DNA from: Prolixibacteraceae bacterium
GTDB taxonomy: Bacteria > Bacteroidota > Bacteroidia > Bacteroidales > Prolixibacteraceae
NCBI GenBank assembly: GCA_003457135.1
Contig: DMSQ01000064.1
Location: forward strand, 1-29,365
Direction: 5' to 3'
Length of the DNA stretch: 29,365 nt
Shown in pieces: positions 7,795-16,019 of this stretch (position 1 is its first letter; each line of letters starts with the position of its first letter). The notes under the pieces were generated by a model. That model was not told the DNA's origin, searched no databases, and was given only the letters and a program-made list of their open reading frames with translations. The translations under genes were made by a program, and so were the position numbers.

Positions 7795-8463
7795 ATGAAT
7801 ATGAACCAAGTGGAATATAAAATAGTCATCGGAGATACCCAGTTCTTGGTGGTAGAAGGATTAAAATCGTTGCTGGCAAATGACGAACGGCTTTCTGTCG
7901 CAGGAATTGTAACTACCAAGGACGAACTCCTCAACTTCCTTGCGAGAAAACCCATTCAACTGCTAATTATTGACCTTGCTTCGCTTGATTTTGACAAATC
8001 CGATGATCTTCAGTTTATAAAACTACAGTTTCCACAACTCTCTATTTTAATCCTGACCAATTCAATTAGCAAAGATGAATTTACCAGGCTAACCAAAGTG
8101 GGAATTAAAAATATCCTTTACAAAACGGCAGAAAGGGATGAAATTTTAAGTGCAATTGATTCAGCAATTAAAGGTAAAAAATTCTATTCTGGCGAAGTTC
8201 TTGACCTGATTATTGAACTCGGAGAAAATAAGTCGGTTATGGAGGTAAGTGTGCAATTAACCATCTCCGAGATTGAAATTGTCAGGCTGATAGCTGGCGG
8301 AATGACGACCAAGGAAATTGCGAAAAAAAAATGCATCAGTTTTCATACCGTTAATACTCACCGGAAAAATATCTTTCGTAAGTTGGGCGTTTCCAATGCT
8401 TCCGAATTGATCATTCATGCCATCAAGTCGGGGTGGATCGATAACATTGAATACTACATATAA
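7795..8463 (+). CDS. NarL/FixJ-type response regulator, orphan
   Basis: The 222-residue product has a receiver domain (about 7-125) and a LuxR-type helix-turn-helix (about 155-215, with LTISEIEIVRLIAGGMTTKE and FHTVNTHRKNIFRKLG). The presumed phosphoacceptor is D60 in LLIIDLAS, the beta-4 residue is in ILTNS, and the conserved lysine is in LYKTA. The acidic pocket at the end of beta-1 reads GDTQ instead of the usual DDH or EDH, so only one acidic residue (D14) remains. Mg2+ binding and phosphorylation may be altered. No histidine kinase gene is in the window. ATG AAT ATG offers two starts two codons apart. The DNA target is unknown. Confidence 0.9.
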   Translation: MNMNQVEYKIVIGDTQFLVVEGLKSLLANDERLSVAGIVTTKDELLNFLARKPIQLLIIDLASLDFDKSDDLQFIKLQFPQLSILILTNSISKDEFTRLTKVGIKNILYKTAERDEILSAIDSAIKGKKFYSGEVLDLIIELGENKSVMEVSVQLTISEIEIVRLIAGGMTTKEIAKKKCISFHTVNTHRKNIFRKLGVSNASELIIHAIKSGWIDNIEYYI

Positions 8464-8750
8464 AGACCCGTCCAATTTATGGAACATAAATTACCAGTGG
8501 CATAATTATATCCTTTTGAAACGCCGCTTATTTCGGTGGTCCTGCCAAATAAATATTGTTAGTAATCCAAATCCGATCCGAATCGAAAAATTTTACCTCA
8601 ATATACCACAAAACAGTTAGAACAAATACTCTATTTCGGGTATTGCATGATTGCTTCAATCCTTCCATTTTTGTAACAGAAATAAAGTATAATCTACGAT
8701 GACAAGGATTCCAAAAAATACTGTGTTACTATTGTTGCCCGGTTGCATAA
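8464..8750. other. Intergenic stretch, probably part of a decayed gene
   Basis: There is no intact gene. Short coding-like pieces occur in different + frames: M-E-H-K-L-P-V-A before a stop at about 8478, and DDKDSKKYCVTIVARLHK ending near 8747 in another frame. The second piece leads into the open tail at 8751-8903 if a frameshift is assumed near 8750. Together these suggest a gene of about 140 codons that has decayed. Confidence 0.3.
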
Positions 8751-8903
8751 GCTCTTTATGTTCCGGCACCGATTTTTGCGCTTGTTGTCGAATGTATAGA
8801 TAACCGACCAGAGACTCCCATTTCCGAAGTGGAAGCACAAATCAATTCAATTTTAGTTTCAGCTGCCAAGGTTTACGAAAATTACTGGCGAGCTAAGTAT
8901 TAA
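8751..8903 (+). pseudogene. Open 3' tail of an unidentified decayed gene
   Basis: Fifty codons are open after a TAA (8748-8750) up to a TAA at 8901-8903, with no plausible start codon at the beginning. The peptide (starting A-L-Y-V-P-A-P-I-F-A-L-V and ending V-Y-E-N-Y-W-R-A-K-Y) has a normal protein-like composition: a hydrophobic strand, then an amphipathic helix. I do not recognise the family. It ends 47 bases before the OsmC-family start, so it could once have been in one unit with it. Confidence 0.35.
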
Positions 8904-8950
8904 TTCAAAATCATACCATAAATTATTATTAATCCATAAAATCTGAAAAA

Positions 8951-9403
8951 ATGGCACTATTAAACTTTGCAATAGAAGGTGAAAACGAAAATCCAACGAA
9001 ACTGGTGGTAAACGCGCGTCAATTTAAACTTGTTGTTGACGAGCCTGCCGGATTGGGCGGGACAGACGACGGCCCCAATCCTGTTGAATATTTGCTTGCC
9101 GGTTACGCCGGATGTTTAAATGTGGTGGCCCATTTGGTGGCTAAAGAGCAAGGTCTCGATCTCAATAAGCTGAGCATCGAAGTGGATGGCGATATCAATC
9201 CGGCAAGGCTTTTTGGTCAATCGAACGACGACCGCGCAGGGTTTAAAATCATTCGGGTAAATATTTCTGTCGATACTGATGCAGAGCAGCTTGCCATTGA
9301 CCAATGGTTAAAAGAAGTGGAAAATCGTTGTCCAATTAACGACAACCTCACCAATCCAACTCCGGTTGAATTGAAGGTGACCACTTTTGAGTATGCCAAA
9401 TAA
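8951..9403 (+). CDS. OsmC/Ohr-family peroxide-detoxifying protein
   Basis: The 150-residue product is a cytoplasmic OsmC-family thiol peroxidase-type protein. It shows the two conserved cysteines of the family: Cys in the helix motif YLLAGYAGCLNVVA (about residue 55) and Cys in ENRCPINDNL (about 127). The C-terminal strand NPTPVELKV is also typical. Family members reduce organic peroxides or react with persulfides. The subgroup (OsmC, Ohr or YhfA-like) cannot be fixed by eye, although the GTDDGPNPVEYLL segment is typical of the broader OsmC-like group. The start ATG follows an A-rich leader with only a weak ribosome site, as usual in Bacteroidota. It is probably monocistronic, with a hairpin about 120 bases after its stop. 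Confidence 0.93.
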   Translation: MALLNFAIEGENENPTKLVVNARQFKLVVDEPAGLGGTDDGPNPVEYLLAGYAGCLNVVAHLVAKEQGLDLNKLSIEVDGDINPARLFGQSNDDRAGFKIIRVNISVDTDAEQLAIDQWLKEVENRCPINDNLTNPTPVELKVTTFEYAK

Positions 9404-9524
9404 GGGAAAATCGTTTTCCGTGATTGAAATAGAGAGGAACTTGAGGAAAATTTTCAGGAATTGTTCGCTAAAATATTGAGTTTTAAATTCATTCGAATTA
9501 GTACTGAAGGAGTGAGATTAAACG

Positions 9525-9568
9525 ATGAAGCTGTCTCAAAAGATCGAGGCAGCCTCATTTTATTTTAC
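9525..9568 (+). terminator. Terminator-like hairpin downstream of the OsmC gene
   Basis: GCTGTCTC (9530-9537) pairs with GAGGCAGC (9546-9553) with one G-T wobble. After a one-base mismatch, ATGA (9525-9528) pairs with TCAT (9555-9558). The right arm is followed by TTTTATTTTA. It could end the OsmC transcript. The GCTGTCTC arm also resembles ends of insertion elements, and a transposase-like tail ends inside it on the minus strand. Confidence 0.5.
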
Positions 9569-9641
9569 TTCGCTTGATACCTTCCAGGTATTCAGAGGCT
9601 GCTTTTATTAAATCTTCAAAAGACGAATAATCTGTATGCAT
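9555..9641 (-). pseudogene. Short C-terminal-like peptide, possible transposase remnant
   Basis: Twenty-eight codons encode MHTDYSSFEDLIKAASEYL followed by a basic tail (EGIKRSKIK) and a TGA that lies within a hairpin. An in-frame stop lies four codons upstream of the ATG. The SSFEDLIKAASEYL pattern resembles the C-terminal helix of integrase-core transposases (FxxFEELxxAIxEYI). With the hairpin at its end and an IS21 remnant next to it, a transposase relic is plausible, but the peptide is too short to be sure. Confidence 0.3.
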
Positions 9642-9712
9642 AACATGTTCTTTTTATGAGACCGCGACATTGTTGCCTCTCTCTTAAAAATAGGAAGTTA
9701 TTATGCAAACTT

Positions 9713-9904
9713 TTAGAAGAAAAATAAATTGACTGTCAATGCATTAATGAAATTTATTTCCATAAGATTTTTGTTCCCATAATCTTTGGGTTTTTTGGCA
9801 CGGGCAGGGATTACGGTGGTGTGGTAATGATTGGCAAAATCTTCCAATGCCCGGTTAACGTCCGGTTTGTAACGGCTCTCTTTTACTGAAAAAAAACCAG
9901 ATAT
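9713..9904 (-). pseudogene. istA: IS21-family transposase (IstA) remnant
   Basis: The minus-strand frame encodes SVKESRYKPDVNRALEDF, then ANHYHTTVIPARAKKPKD (about 9782-9889). This matches the IstA pattern of YxPxxNxxFxxFAxHYxTxxxPARxxKPKD closely. Homology stops after KPKD, where intact proteins go on with K-A-x-V-E and several hundred more bases, and also breaks within an eight-base T tract just upstream. No istB and no terminal repeats are seen, so only a scar of the element remains. Confidence 0.7.
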
Positions 9905-9946
9905 AAAAAAGAGCCCAAAATTGAAATCTCGTCTTTTCTGGCTCTT
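9903..9946 (-). terminator. Rho-independent-type terminator after the malate synthase gene
   Basis: On the minus strand AAGAGCC (9946-9940) and GGCTCTT (9915-9909) form a 7-bp stem with a 24-base loop, followed at once by a T run (TTTTTTAT). It lies about 155 bases past the stop of the last gene of the long minus-strand locus and is the only good candidate for its end. The long loop lowers confidence. Confidence 0.5.
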
Positions 9947-10099
9947 CGAAATGCTGGAAGTTACTTTGTATAATTAAGCCAATTTATATTTATATTTTCA
10001 AGTTCAATGAACTCCACAGCAACTTTGGTCTCAAAAAGCCTCCAAACAAGGCAAAATGTGTATCCCAAAGAGCGCAGAATTAATCCAAAAGAGATTAAA

Positions 10100-11992
10100 T
10101 TATTTTAATGAATTAAAATCAAGATTTTCTGTAATTCGGGTACCATCCTCTTTGAAGTGATTCATATATATTCTAATTCTTTCTCTTGCCAGATCAAGGT
10201 TGGTATTGTTAAGGTTAATATTAAGCAGGTCTATAAACCAAGGCGCCTTAACTTCATCAGAAATATAGGTAGCAACGATTTCCCGCGAAATTGGTAGCGT
10301 GGTAGTTTTTGAAGAGTCATAAACATCTTTGTCCCGAGCATTGAGCAATTTTTGATATTCTTCATCAAGTAACCTTTTGAATAATTCTAAAGAAAAGACA
10401 TCACCTTCTTTTACTCCTGTTTCAGGATCGTTTTCCATAAGTATTGCACCTTTATGAACCCATTCCCAGAGGATACTTAACCTTATTTCACCTGTGGCCA
10501 TGTCCTCCATCAGGTATAATATATCATCATTTCCAAAAAAATCTGCTGGTTTAAGTGCTGCAGCCTGCATACCCTGTCCAAACGCATTACCATATTGTAA
10601 TGCAACACTTAAAAGATTACGTGCACCACGTATAGAAGTCGGAGCCGGTTCAATCAGTACCAGTCCATCTGCATCACTTTGTGAATACGTTAGAGGAGGA
10701 AAATTCCGGCCCAATTGATTTGCCTTCCCAACCTTTTCCCAAACCGGCCTTACTATATGTACCATTTTCCAATGCGCTACCCATTTCCCGCTAGCTCCAC
10801 TTGTTTGTTCACGTTCTGCACCCGCAACAGCCTTTTTCATGCTGGTTGAAACTCCTTCCTCTGAACCTACCGGAATGTTTGGTTCCATTCCACCTTGCCA
10901 AAGTGCAAAGTTTCCATTTATGTCAGGGGTATTGACTGCACGGCGAACACGATCCTCATAATTTCTCATATATCCGTATGTCATTACAATCGCTTCAATA
11001 TTTGGGTTAATGAAGTCCTTATCCCAAGACATTGCATCTGCCACACTATTAATGTAGTCCCACCTTCCAGTGTTATATCCCACAAAATGTTTTCCTAATG
11101 CAGCCCTGATTTCCATTAACTGGAATGTTGCCTCCAACTGCTCAACTAATACATACACTTTAATTGATCCGACCGAAATCCCTATTTTTTGCTCAAGAGC
11201 TGTTATCATTTCGTTCCAAAGCGCAGCTTCGCCGGCTGTTTGAATTTTCGGCAGGTACAACACAATCGAAGAACCACTATTTTGCAGCGCCTTATAGTTG
11301 TTTACTACATAAAGCACCAAATCTACAATCGAAGCAGCTAATGCCAAACCATCGGCATCACAAATGTGACGGTCATCAAGATGTAGCCCCCGAGCCCGAA
11401 ATATTTTTGTGGTAAAATTCAGTTGTTCTTTCCAATCGTCAATAATTGGATGACCCAAAAACCCGATTGCCCATCGATTCATTTCATCCGATACCTGCTC
11501 AGCTACTTTCATGAAAACAGGGTCTTTATGGATAGCCAATTTTAGGTTACGCTGGTTGTCAAGTGACATTGCAGCTATCTGACCTAGAGCATCCTCACCA
11601 TCAAACATCCATCCATCAGCTCCTGAAAGTAATGCGTAAGCTACGTTTCGGATGCTACTTTCCAGTTTGGCATTCGGTTTTGCTGCCGGACCAGTACCCT
11701 GTATCCATTGGCGTTGAAGATCAGGAGAAATAAGTGAGCCATTGAAATTTCCGGCACGTGCATCCCTTACCTTAATGTTTGTTCGTGGAATTACACTTGT
11801 ATCTTCAAGAAAAGTGATTCTCCTTTTTTCGTTCTGACGCGTTGTTCTTCTTTCAATGCGCTCAGCCATTGCCTCTTTAATCTGTTTATTAAAGTGTGCG
11901 AGCGATGAAAGGGAAGATAGCACTTCAGGAGTATAAATATCGCTATAAACTTCTCCCAGGTTGTTCTGAATTAAAATATCTTTGTTAGTCAT
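10100..11992 (-). CDS. Malate synthase A-like protein
   Basis: It is predicted to condense glyoxylate with acetyl-CoA to malate in the cytoplasm. Recognisable malate synthase A blocks occur in order: ALLSGADGWMFDGEDA (120-135), RARGLHLDDRHI (199-210), LYLPKIQTAGEAALW (245-259), the signature KHFVGYNTGRWDYI (301-314) and LMEDMATGEIRLSILWEW (494-511). Arg201, Glu284, Asp311 and Asp497 stand at the positions of the catalytic and Mg2+-binding residues. It is about 100 residues longer than the usual 530, with an extra block at about 140-195 and others later. The usual AHPGL motif reads AHWKM (406-410), so it is a divergent member whose substrate may differ. It is the last gene of the minus-strand run, 117 bases after the permease. 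No isocitrate lyase is nearby. Confidence 0.85.
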   Translation of the reverse strand: MTNKDILIQNNLGEVYSDIYTPEVLSSLSSLAHFNKQIKEAMAERIERRTTRQNEKRRITFLEDTSVIPRTNIKVRDARAGNFNGSLISPDLQRQWIQGTGPAAKPNAKLESSIRNVAYALLSGADGWMFDGEDALGQIAAMSLDNQRNLKLAIHKDPVFMKVAEQVSDEMNRWAIGFLGHPIIDDWKEQLNFTTKIFRARGLHLDDRHICDADGLALAASIVDLVLYVVNNYKALQNSGSSIVLYLPKIQTAGEAALWNEMITALEQKIGISVGSIKVYVLVEQLEATFQLMEIRAALGKHFVGYNTGRWDYINSVADAMSWDKDFINPNIEAIVMTYGYMRNYEDRVRRAVNTPDINGNFALWQGGMEPNIPVGSEEGVSTSMKKAVAGAEREQTSGASGKWVAHWKMVHIVRPVWEKVGKANQLGRNFPPLTYSQSDADGLVLIEPAPTSIRGARNLLSVALQYGNAFGQGMQAAALKPADFFGNDDILYLMEDMATGEIRLSILWEWVHKGAILMENDPETGVKEGDVFSLELFKRLLDEEYQKLLNARDKDVYDSSKTTTLPISREIVATYISDEVKAPWFIDLLNINLNNTNLDLARERIRIYMNHFKEDGTRITENLDFNSLK

Positions 11993-12109
11993 ATATTGTA
12001 TTTAAATCGTTTTATTTAATCTCAACAAGTTGTCAAATATTGATTTAATTTCTAAAATTGGTTTTTATTTTAAAAATTCCTTAGGATTTTTGGCAGTAGT
12101 TTCCATCTG

Positions 12110-13855
12110 CTATTTCCGATTTCGCAAAAACACACTTATCATGAATATTCCAACCACAAAACCCAGGATCAGTAAATACAAAAAACCTTGTGATATATCC
12201 GAAACCTGATTTGCTATTGTCACTTCAGCAAGCTTATAGGTTGGAATCATCCATTGAAAAACATATGCCTGAAGTACAGTTATGACACTAATAAAAAATA
12301 ATAGGATAAAGCTATGTTTTAATGTGAAACGGAATAGTTCAGACTCTCTGCCCACGAGACCAACCGAGGCTGCACCAACAGCTAATGATTGGGGGGATAT
12401 CATCTTACCGGTAACCCCACCTGAACAATTTGCTGAGACTGTCAAAAGTGGATCTACTCCAATGGTCTGTGCCGATGTATATTGAAGTTTGGAAAACAAC
12501 GCATTGGATGAAGTATCAGAACCGGTAAGAAAAACTCCCAACCAGCCAAGTATAGGCGAGAAGAAAGGAAAAAGTATTCCAGTACTAGCCAATGCTAATG
12601 CCATGGTTATAGCCATTCCTGAATTATTTGCAAGAAAGGCAAATCCAACAATAGAAGCGATGGTGATGATAGGAAATTTTAACTGGTCCAGGGTTGAAAG
12701 AAAGATTTTACCTGCATTTTTTATATTCATACCAATTAATGGTAATGAAATTATTGCTGCCAATAGAGTTGCAGAACCAGCATTGGAAATAATGTTAAAA
12801 TCAAAAGGCTTGATATTAAGGATGCTCCCATCGGGTTTTAGTATAGCATCGTGCAAGCCTGGTATGTAGAATTTTAGTTGAAAGATCGAATTGAGTGCAT
12901 CTTTTACTGGTTGCATTCCCCATGCAACGATCAATAATGTCATAATTATGAAAGGAGACCAGGCTCTTACAATCTGTGAGGTAGAATATTTAAGTTCAGT
13001 TTCAATTGTTTGTTGAGGCTCTTCTTTAAATCGCCAAATTGATTTTGGTTTCCAATATTTTAAAAAGATGGTTAAGCAGACAATTGTTGTCAATCCTGCC
13101 AAAATACCCGGAAGCATAGGATTAATATAGTTAGAAACTAAAAATTGAACACCTGAGAAAACTATACTTGAAACCAAAATAGCAGGTAAAACCTCCACTG
13201 ATTTTTTAAATCCTGCCATTATTACTATCAAATAAAATGGTACCAGAAGAGCTAATAAAGGAAGTGTTCTTCCCACCATTTGCGAAATAGCCATTTCAGG
13301 GAGTCCTGACACCTGGGCTGCAGTAATAATTGGAATACCAACGGAACCAAAAGCAACAGGCACTGTATTGGCAATCAGGCAAATGCCTGCTGCGTAAAGA
13401 GGGTTAAATCCCAATCCAACCAACATTGCAGCAGTGATGGCCACAGGAGCACCCATACCTGCAGCTCCTTCAAGAAACGAACCAAAGGCAAAGGCAACTA
13501 AAAGAGCCTGTAACCTACGGTCAGGTGTTATGGAAGCCATAAAGTTTTTTATGATTTCGAATTGTCCGCTTTTAACAGTCACATTGTAAAGAAACACAGC
13601 GCCTATTATAACCCAGCAAATAGGAAATAAGCCATATAAAGCACCATGAACTGTCGACGAAACAGCTAAACTAAATGGCATGCCATAGACAAACAGAGCA
13701 AATATGATTGCAACCAATAATGTAAGTAAACTAGCAATATAACCCTTCATTTTCTTGATTATCAAAGCCCAGAAAATGAAAAAAATTGGTACTGCAGCAA
13801 CTAAAGCAGACAATCCAATGTTGCTAAGCGGATTAACAATTTGAGTCCAGTTCAT
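12110..13855 (-). CDS. LctP-family lactate/glycolate permease
   Basis: The 581-residue polytopic inner-membrane protein has about 12-14 hydrophobic segments, a length normal for the L-lactate permease family (TC 2.A.14). Diagnostic stretches include GSFLEGAAGMGAPVAITAAML (about 125-145), NTVPVAFGSVGIPI (about 163-176), and GVFLTGSDTSSNALFSKLQ and GGVTGKMISPQSLAVG in the C-terminal half. The family transports 2-hydroxymonocarboxylates (L- and D-lactate, glycolate) with protons. Next to glycerate kinase and malate synthase, glycolate or glycerate is a more attractive substrate than lactate here, but sequence alone cannot separate them. It starts 94 bases after glycerate kinase and precedes the malate synthase gene. 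Confidence 0.9.
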   Translation of the reverse strand: MNWTQIVNPLSNIGLSALVAAVPIFFIFWALIIKKMKGYIASLLTLLVAIIFALFVYGMPFSLAVSSTVHGALYGLFPICWVIIGAVFLYNVTVKSGQFEIIKNFMASITPDRRLQALLVAFAFGSFLEGAAGMGAPVAITAAMLVGLGFNPLYAAGICLIANTVPVAFGSVGIPIITAAQVSGLPEMAISQMVGRTLPLLALLVPFYLIVIMAGFKKSVEVLPAILVSSIVFSGVQFLVSNYINPMLPGILAGLTTIVCLTIFLKYWKPKSIWRFKEEPQQTIETELKYSTSQIVRAWSPFIIMTLLIVAWGMQPVKDALNSIFQLKFYIPGLHDAILKPDGSILNIKPFDFNIISNAGSATLLAAIISLPLIGMNIKNAGKIFLSTLDQLKFPIITIASIVGFAFLANNSGMAITMALALASTGILFPFFSPILGWLGVFLTGSDTSSNALFSKLQYTSAQTIGVDPLLTVSANCSGGVTGKMISPQSLAVGAASVGLVGRESELFRFTLKHSFILLFFISVITVLQAYVFQWMIPTYKLAEVTIANQVSDISQGFLYLLILGFVVGIFMISVFLRNRK

Positions 13856-13949
13856 AATTTATTCTATTTAATAGTTTGTAAATGGATTTCTTGAAATAAG
13901 ATTTAAAATATATTTGAATTATGTTATTTATGATTTTTGGACATACTAA

Positions 13950-15263
13950 TTAATCAATTAGAACTATCATTAAATCCATAACATTAGTATTTGTAGGACC
14001 TGTTATAATTAATCCTCCTTCTTGAATGAAAAATGTATAGGAATCAAAATTATCGATGTATCGTTCCATATCTAATTGGAGATTCGCCGCGTTTTTCGAC
14101 GTGCAGCTATCAACTACAGCACCGGCTGCGTTGGTAGGTCCATCGGTTCCATCGGTTCCACCAGATAAAAAGGTTATTCCAGGACGATCCTCCAGCAATT
14201 TGGCTATCATCAGCGCCAGATGCTGATTTCTTCCACCCAGGCCAATACCTTCAATTTTTATAGTGGGTTCACCTGCAAAGAGCAAACACATCTTTCTATC
14301 GGATTCTTCCTGCCTTACTCTGTTGACGGAATCCATCATATAGTTGGCTACATCCTTCACATCACCGTCTAAAGCATTTGTCAATATCCGGGTGGAATAA
14401 CCCAAAGATTCAGCTTTTTCTTTGGCTGTTTTCAATGCCAGCAGGTTTGTTCCAATAATTAAGTTATTCGTATAAAGGAACATCTCGTCAGTATCTTTCA
14501 ATGTTTCTTGACGATTTTTATTGTATCCATCCCGGAGTATTCTCAAAATTTGCTCAGGTATATCGTTTTCAATCTTGTATTTTCTGATAATGGACAAAGC
14601 ATCTTTAAAAGTTGTCGGATCAGGGGCAGTTGGCCCGGAGGCAATTACATCAAGTGGATCACCAATAACATCAGAAAGAATTAAACTTACCACTCTTGCG
14701 GGAAATGCTGATTTGGCCAATTGGCCACCTTTCACCTTTGATAAATGTTTACGGATACAATTCATTTCATTTATATTTGCACCCGTTTTCAATAAAACAG
14801 AACTCAATGACTTTAGATCATCTAGGGTACAACCTTCAGGTACATCGGCCAATAGAGCCGAACCTCCCCCTGAAATTAAACAAATCACCAAATCATCTTT
14901 TCCGGCCTTGTTTACTATTGAAAGAATCCGCTCTGTTCCTCTTATTCCATTTTCATCAGGGACAGGATGTCCCGCTTCTGTAATTTCAATGAATTGAAGG
15001 GTCAAAGAATGATCATATTTGGTCACAATATGACCTGCAGAAATTCTGGATCCTAAAATGTTCTCAATTGCCTGAGCCATGGCTGCACTTGCTTTTCCAG
15101 CTCCAATGACAAAAATATTTTGTATCCCAGAAAGATCAAACTCGATTTCTTCAATCTGTAGGATATTTTGATTAATTGAAACAAAACGATTAATCAGGTT
15201 GCCGGGTTTTACACTTTCAACACCCGCTAAAAAAATCTGAGTCGCTTTTTGTCTTTCTTTCAT
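13950..15263 (-). CDS. Glycerate 2-kinase, GckA/TtuD (MOFRL) type
   Basis: It phosphorylates D-glycerate to 2-phosphoglycerate using ATP in the cytoplasm. Numbering from the chosen ATG, the 437-residue product has the N-terminal DUF4147 domain with IGAGKASAAMAQ (53-64; Lys57 is the expected catalytic lysine), AGHPVPDENG and LISGGGSALLADVPEG (129-144). The C-terminal MOFRL domain has FAGEPTI, GLGGRNQHLAL and SGGTDGTDGPTNAAGA. All family motifs are intact. An ATG further upstream (15308) would add 15 residues without homology. The ATG at 15261-15263 follows an AGGA sequence at good distance and gives the normal family length. It is separated from the exported YhcH gene upstream by about 120 bases with a strong hairpin, so it may belong to a separately regulated segment. 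Confidence 0.94.
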   Translation of the reverse strand: MKERQKATQIFLAGVESVKPGNLINRFVSINQNILQIEEIEFDLSGIQNIFVIGAGKASAAMAQAIENILGSRISAGHIVTKYDHSLTLQFIEITEAGHPVPDENGIRGTERILSIVNKAGKDDLVICLISGGGSALLADVPEGCTLDDLKSLSSVLLKTGANINEMNCIRKHLSKVKGGQLAKSAFPARVVSLILSDVIGDPLDVIASGPTAPDPTTFKDALSIIRKYKIENDIPEQILRILRDGYNKNRQETLKDTDEMFLYTNNLIIGTNLLALKTAKEKAESLGYSTRILTNALDGDVKDVANYMMDSVNRVRQEESDRKMCLLFAGEPTIKIEGIGLGGRNQHLALMIAKLLEDRPGITFLSGGTDGTDGPTNAAGAVVDSCTSKNAANLQLDMERYIDNFDSYTFFIQEGGLIITGPTNTNVMDLMIVLID

Positions 15264-15310
15264 TTTAATCCTGTTTAAATGTCGATACATTTTAGAATTA
15301 TTCCACAAAC

Positions 15311-15357
15311 AACACCTGATACTTTTTACTCCGTGATGGCAAAGTACTTCAGGTGTT
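15311..15357. promoter_or_regulatory. Long hairpin between yhcH-like gene and glycerate kinase
   Basis: AACACCTGA (15311-15319) pairs with TCAGGTGTT (15349-15357), and TACTTT (15320-15325) with AAAGTA (15341-15346), with a CT bulge. The T run is better on the + strand (TTTT after 15354) than in the direction of the operon. It is therefore more likely an RNA-processing or attenuation hairpin within the locus than a clean terminator. Confidence 0.5.
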
Positions 15358-15383
15358 TTGACAAACTTGGGGTGATTAATCTG

Positions 15384-16019
15384 TTAATTCCTGACTTTGA
15401 TTACGATCTTTTTCACCCATACACTGTCTGCAACCATGATTGATGGTCTGTGCAGCTCATTTGGGAAAATGATGAAGCAAGTACCTGGTTTTGCAAGAAG
15501 GTTTTGGTTTACTTTAGCCTGGTAGAATTCAATATCTTTTGCTGTATTATAAGATACCTTTAATGTGGCTGATTCAGACTTAGCCATTTGGATGTTTTCG
15601 GCTCCTGAAATTACATATTGAATATCTGAATAATTTCTATGTGCCTCAAACAGAATTTTTTCTGGATTTTTTGTGTAATATTCGGTAACCTTCACAAAAA
15701 CATTTTGACTATCGAGTTCATGGACGCCAACACTTATAGCAGATAAATCTTCCAGTTTTAAAAAGTCAAAGGCTTTGTCCCACCAGTCTTTATGCTTAAA
15801 GTATTGGATGGCGAATTCCTTTTTATTTAAAAATGGACCAACTCTTAATTCAGTTTTTCCTAACCATTCTTTTTGATTGAACCACGTGGAAACCTGCTTA
15901 TCTGTCCAATTCTTTGGATTTCCAGTGTTATTTGATGTAGTGACCTGAGCACTGAGTTCACAATTTGAAAATCCCAGAACAAAATATGTTAAAATCAAAA
16001 ACAAAATATTTTTTTTCAT
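15384..16019 (-). CDS. Exported YhcH/YjgK/YiaL (EbgC-like) family protein
   Basis: The 211-residue product has an N-terminal signal peptide (about 1-25, hydrophobic core LFLILTYFVLGFS, ending LSAQ). After it comes a 150-residue DUF386/YhcH beta-barrel domain. Its metal/substrate residues are intact: GVHELD, EAHRNYSDIQYVISGAE and FPNELHRPSI. Characterised relatives act on reducing-end sugars (N-acetylneuraminate anomerase NanQ; the EbgC subunit associated with beta-galactosidase EbgA). They are normally about 150 residues and cytoplasmic, so the signal peptide is unusual and places this one in the periplasm. Its position after two beta-galactosidase-architecture genes suggests it acts on their product. 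An FSNC in the signal region is a poor lipobox. Confidence 0.9.
   Translation of the reverse strand: MKKNILFLILTYFVLGFSNCELSAQVTTSNNTGNPKNWTDKQVSTWFNQKEWLGKTELRVGPFLNKKEFAIQYFKHKDWWDKAFDFLKLEDLSAISVGVHELDSQNVFVKVTEYYTKNPEKILFEAHRNYSDIQYVISGAENIQMAKSESATLKVSYNTAKDIEFYQAKVNQNLLAKPGTCFIIFPNELHRPSIMVADSVWVKKIVIKVRN

Noticed and set aside
12282..12869. Plus-strand frames opposite the permease, malate synthase, susC and hsdR genes
   Set aside because: They are shadows of clearly coding minus-strand frames and carry no domain features.
15264..15308. Upstream ATG for glycerate kinase
   Set aside because: It adds 15 residues without homology; the inner ATG has an AGGA site and gives the family length.
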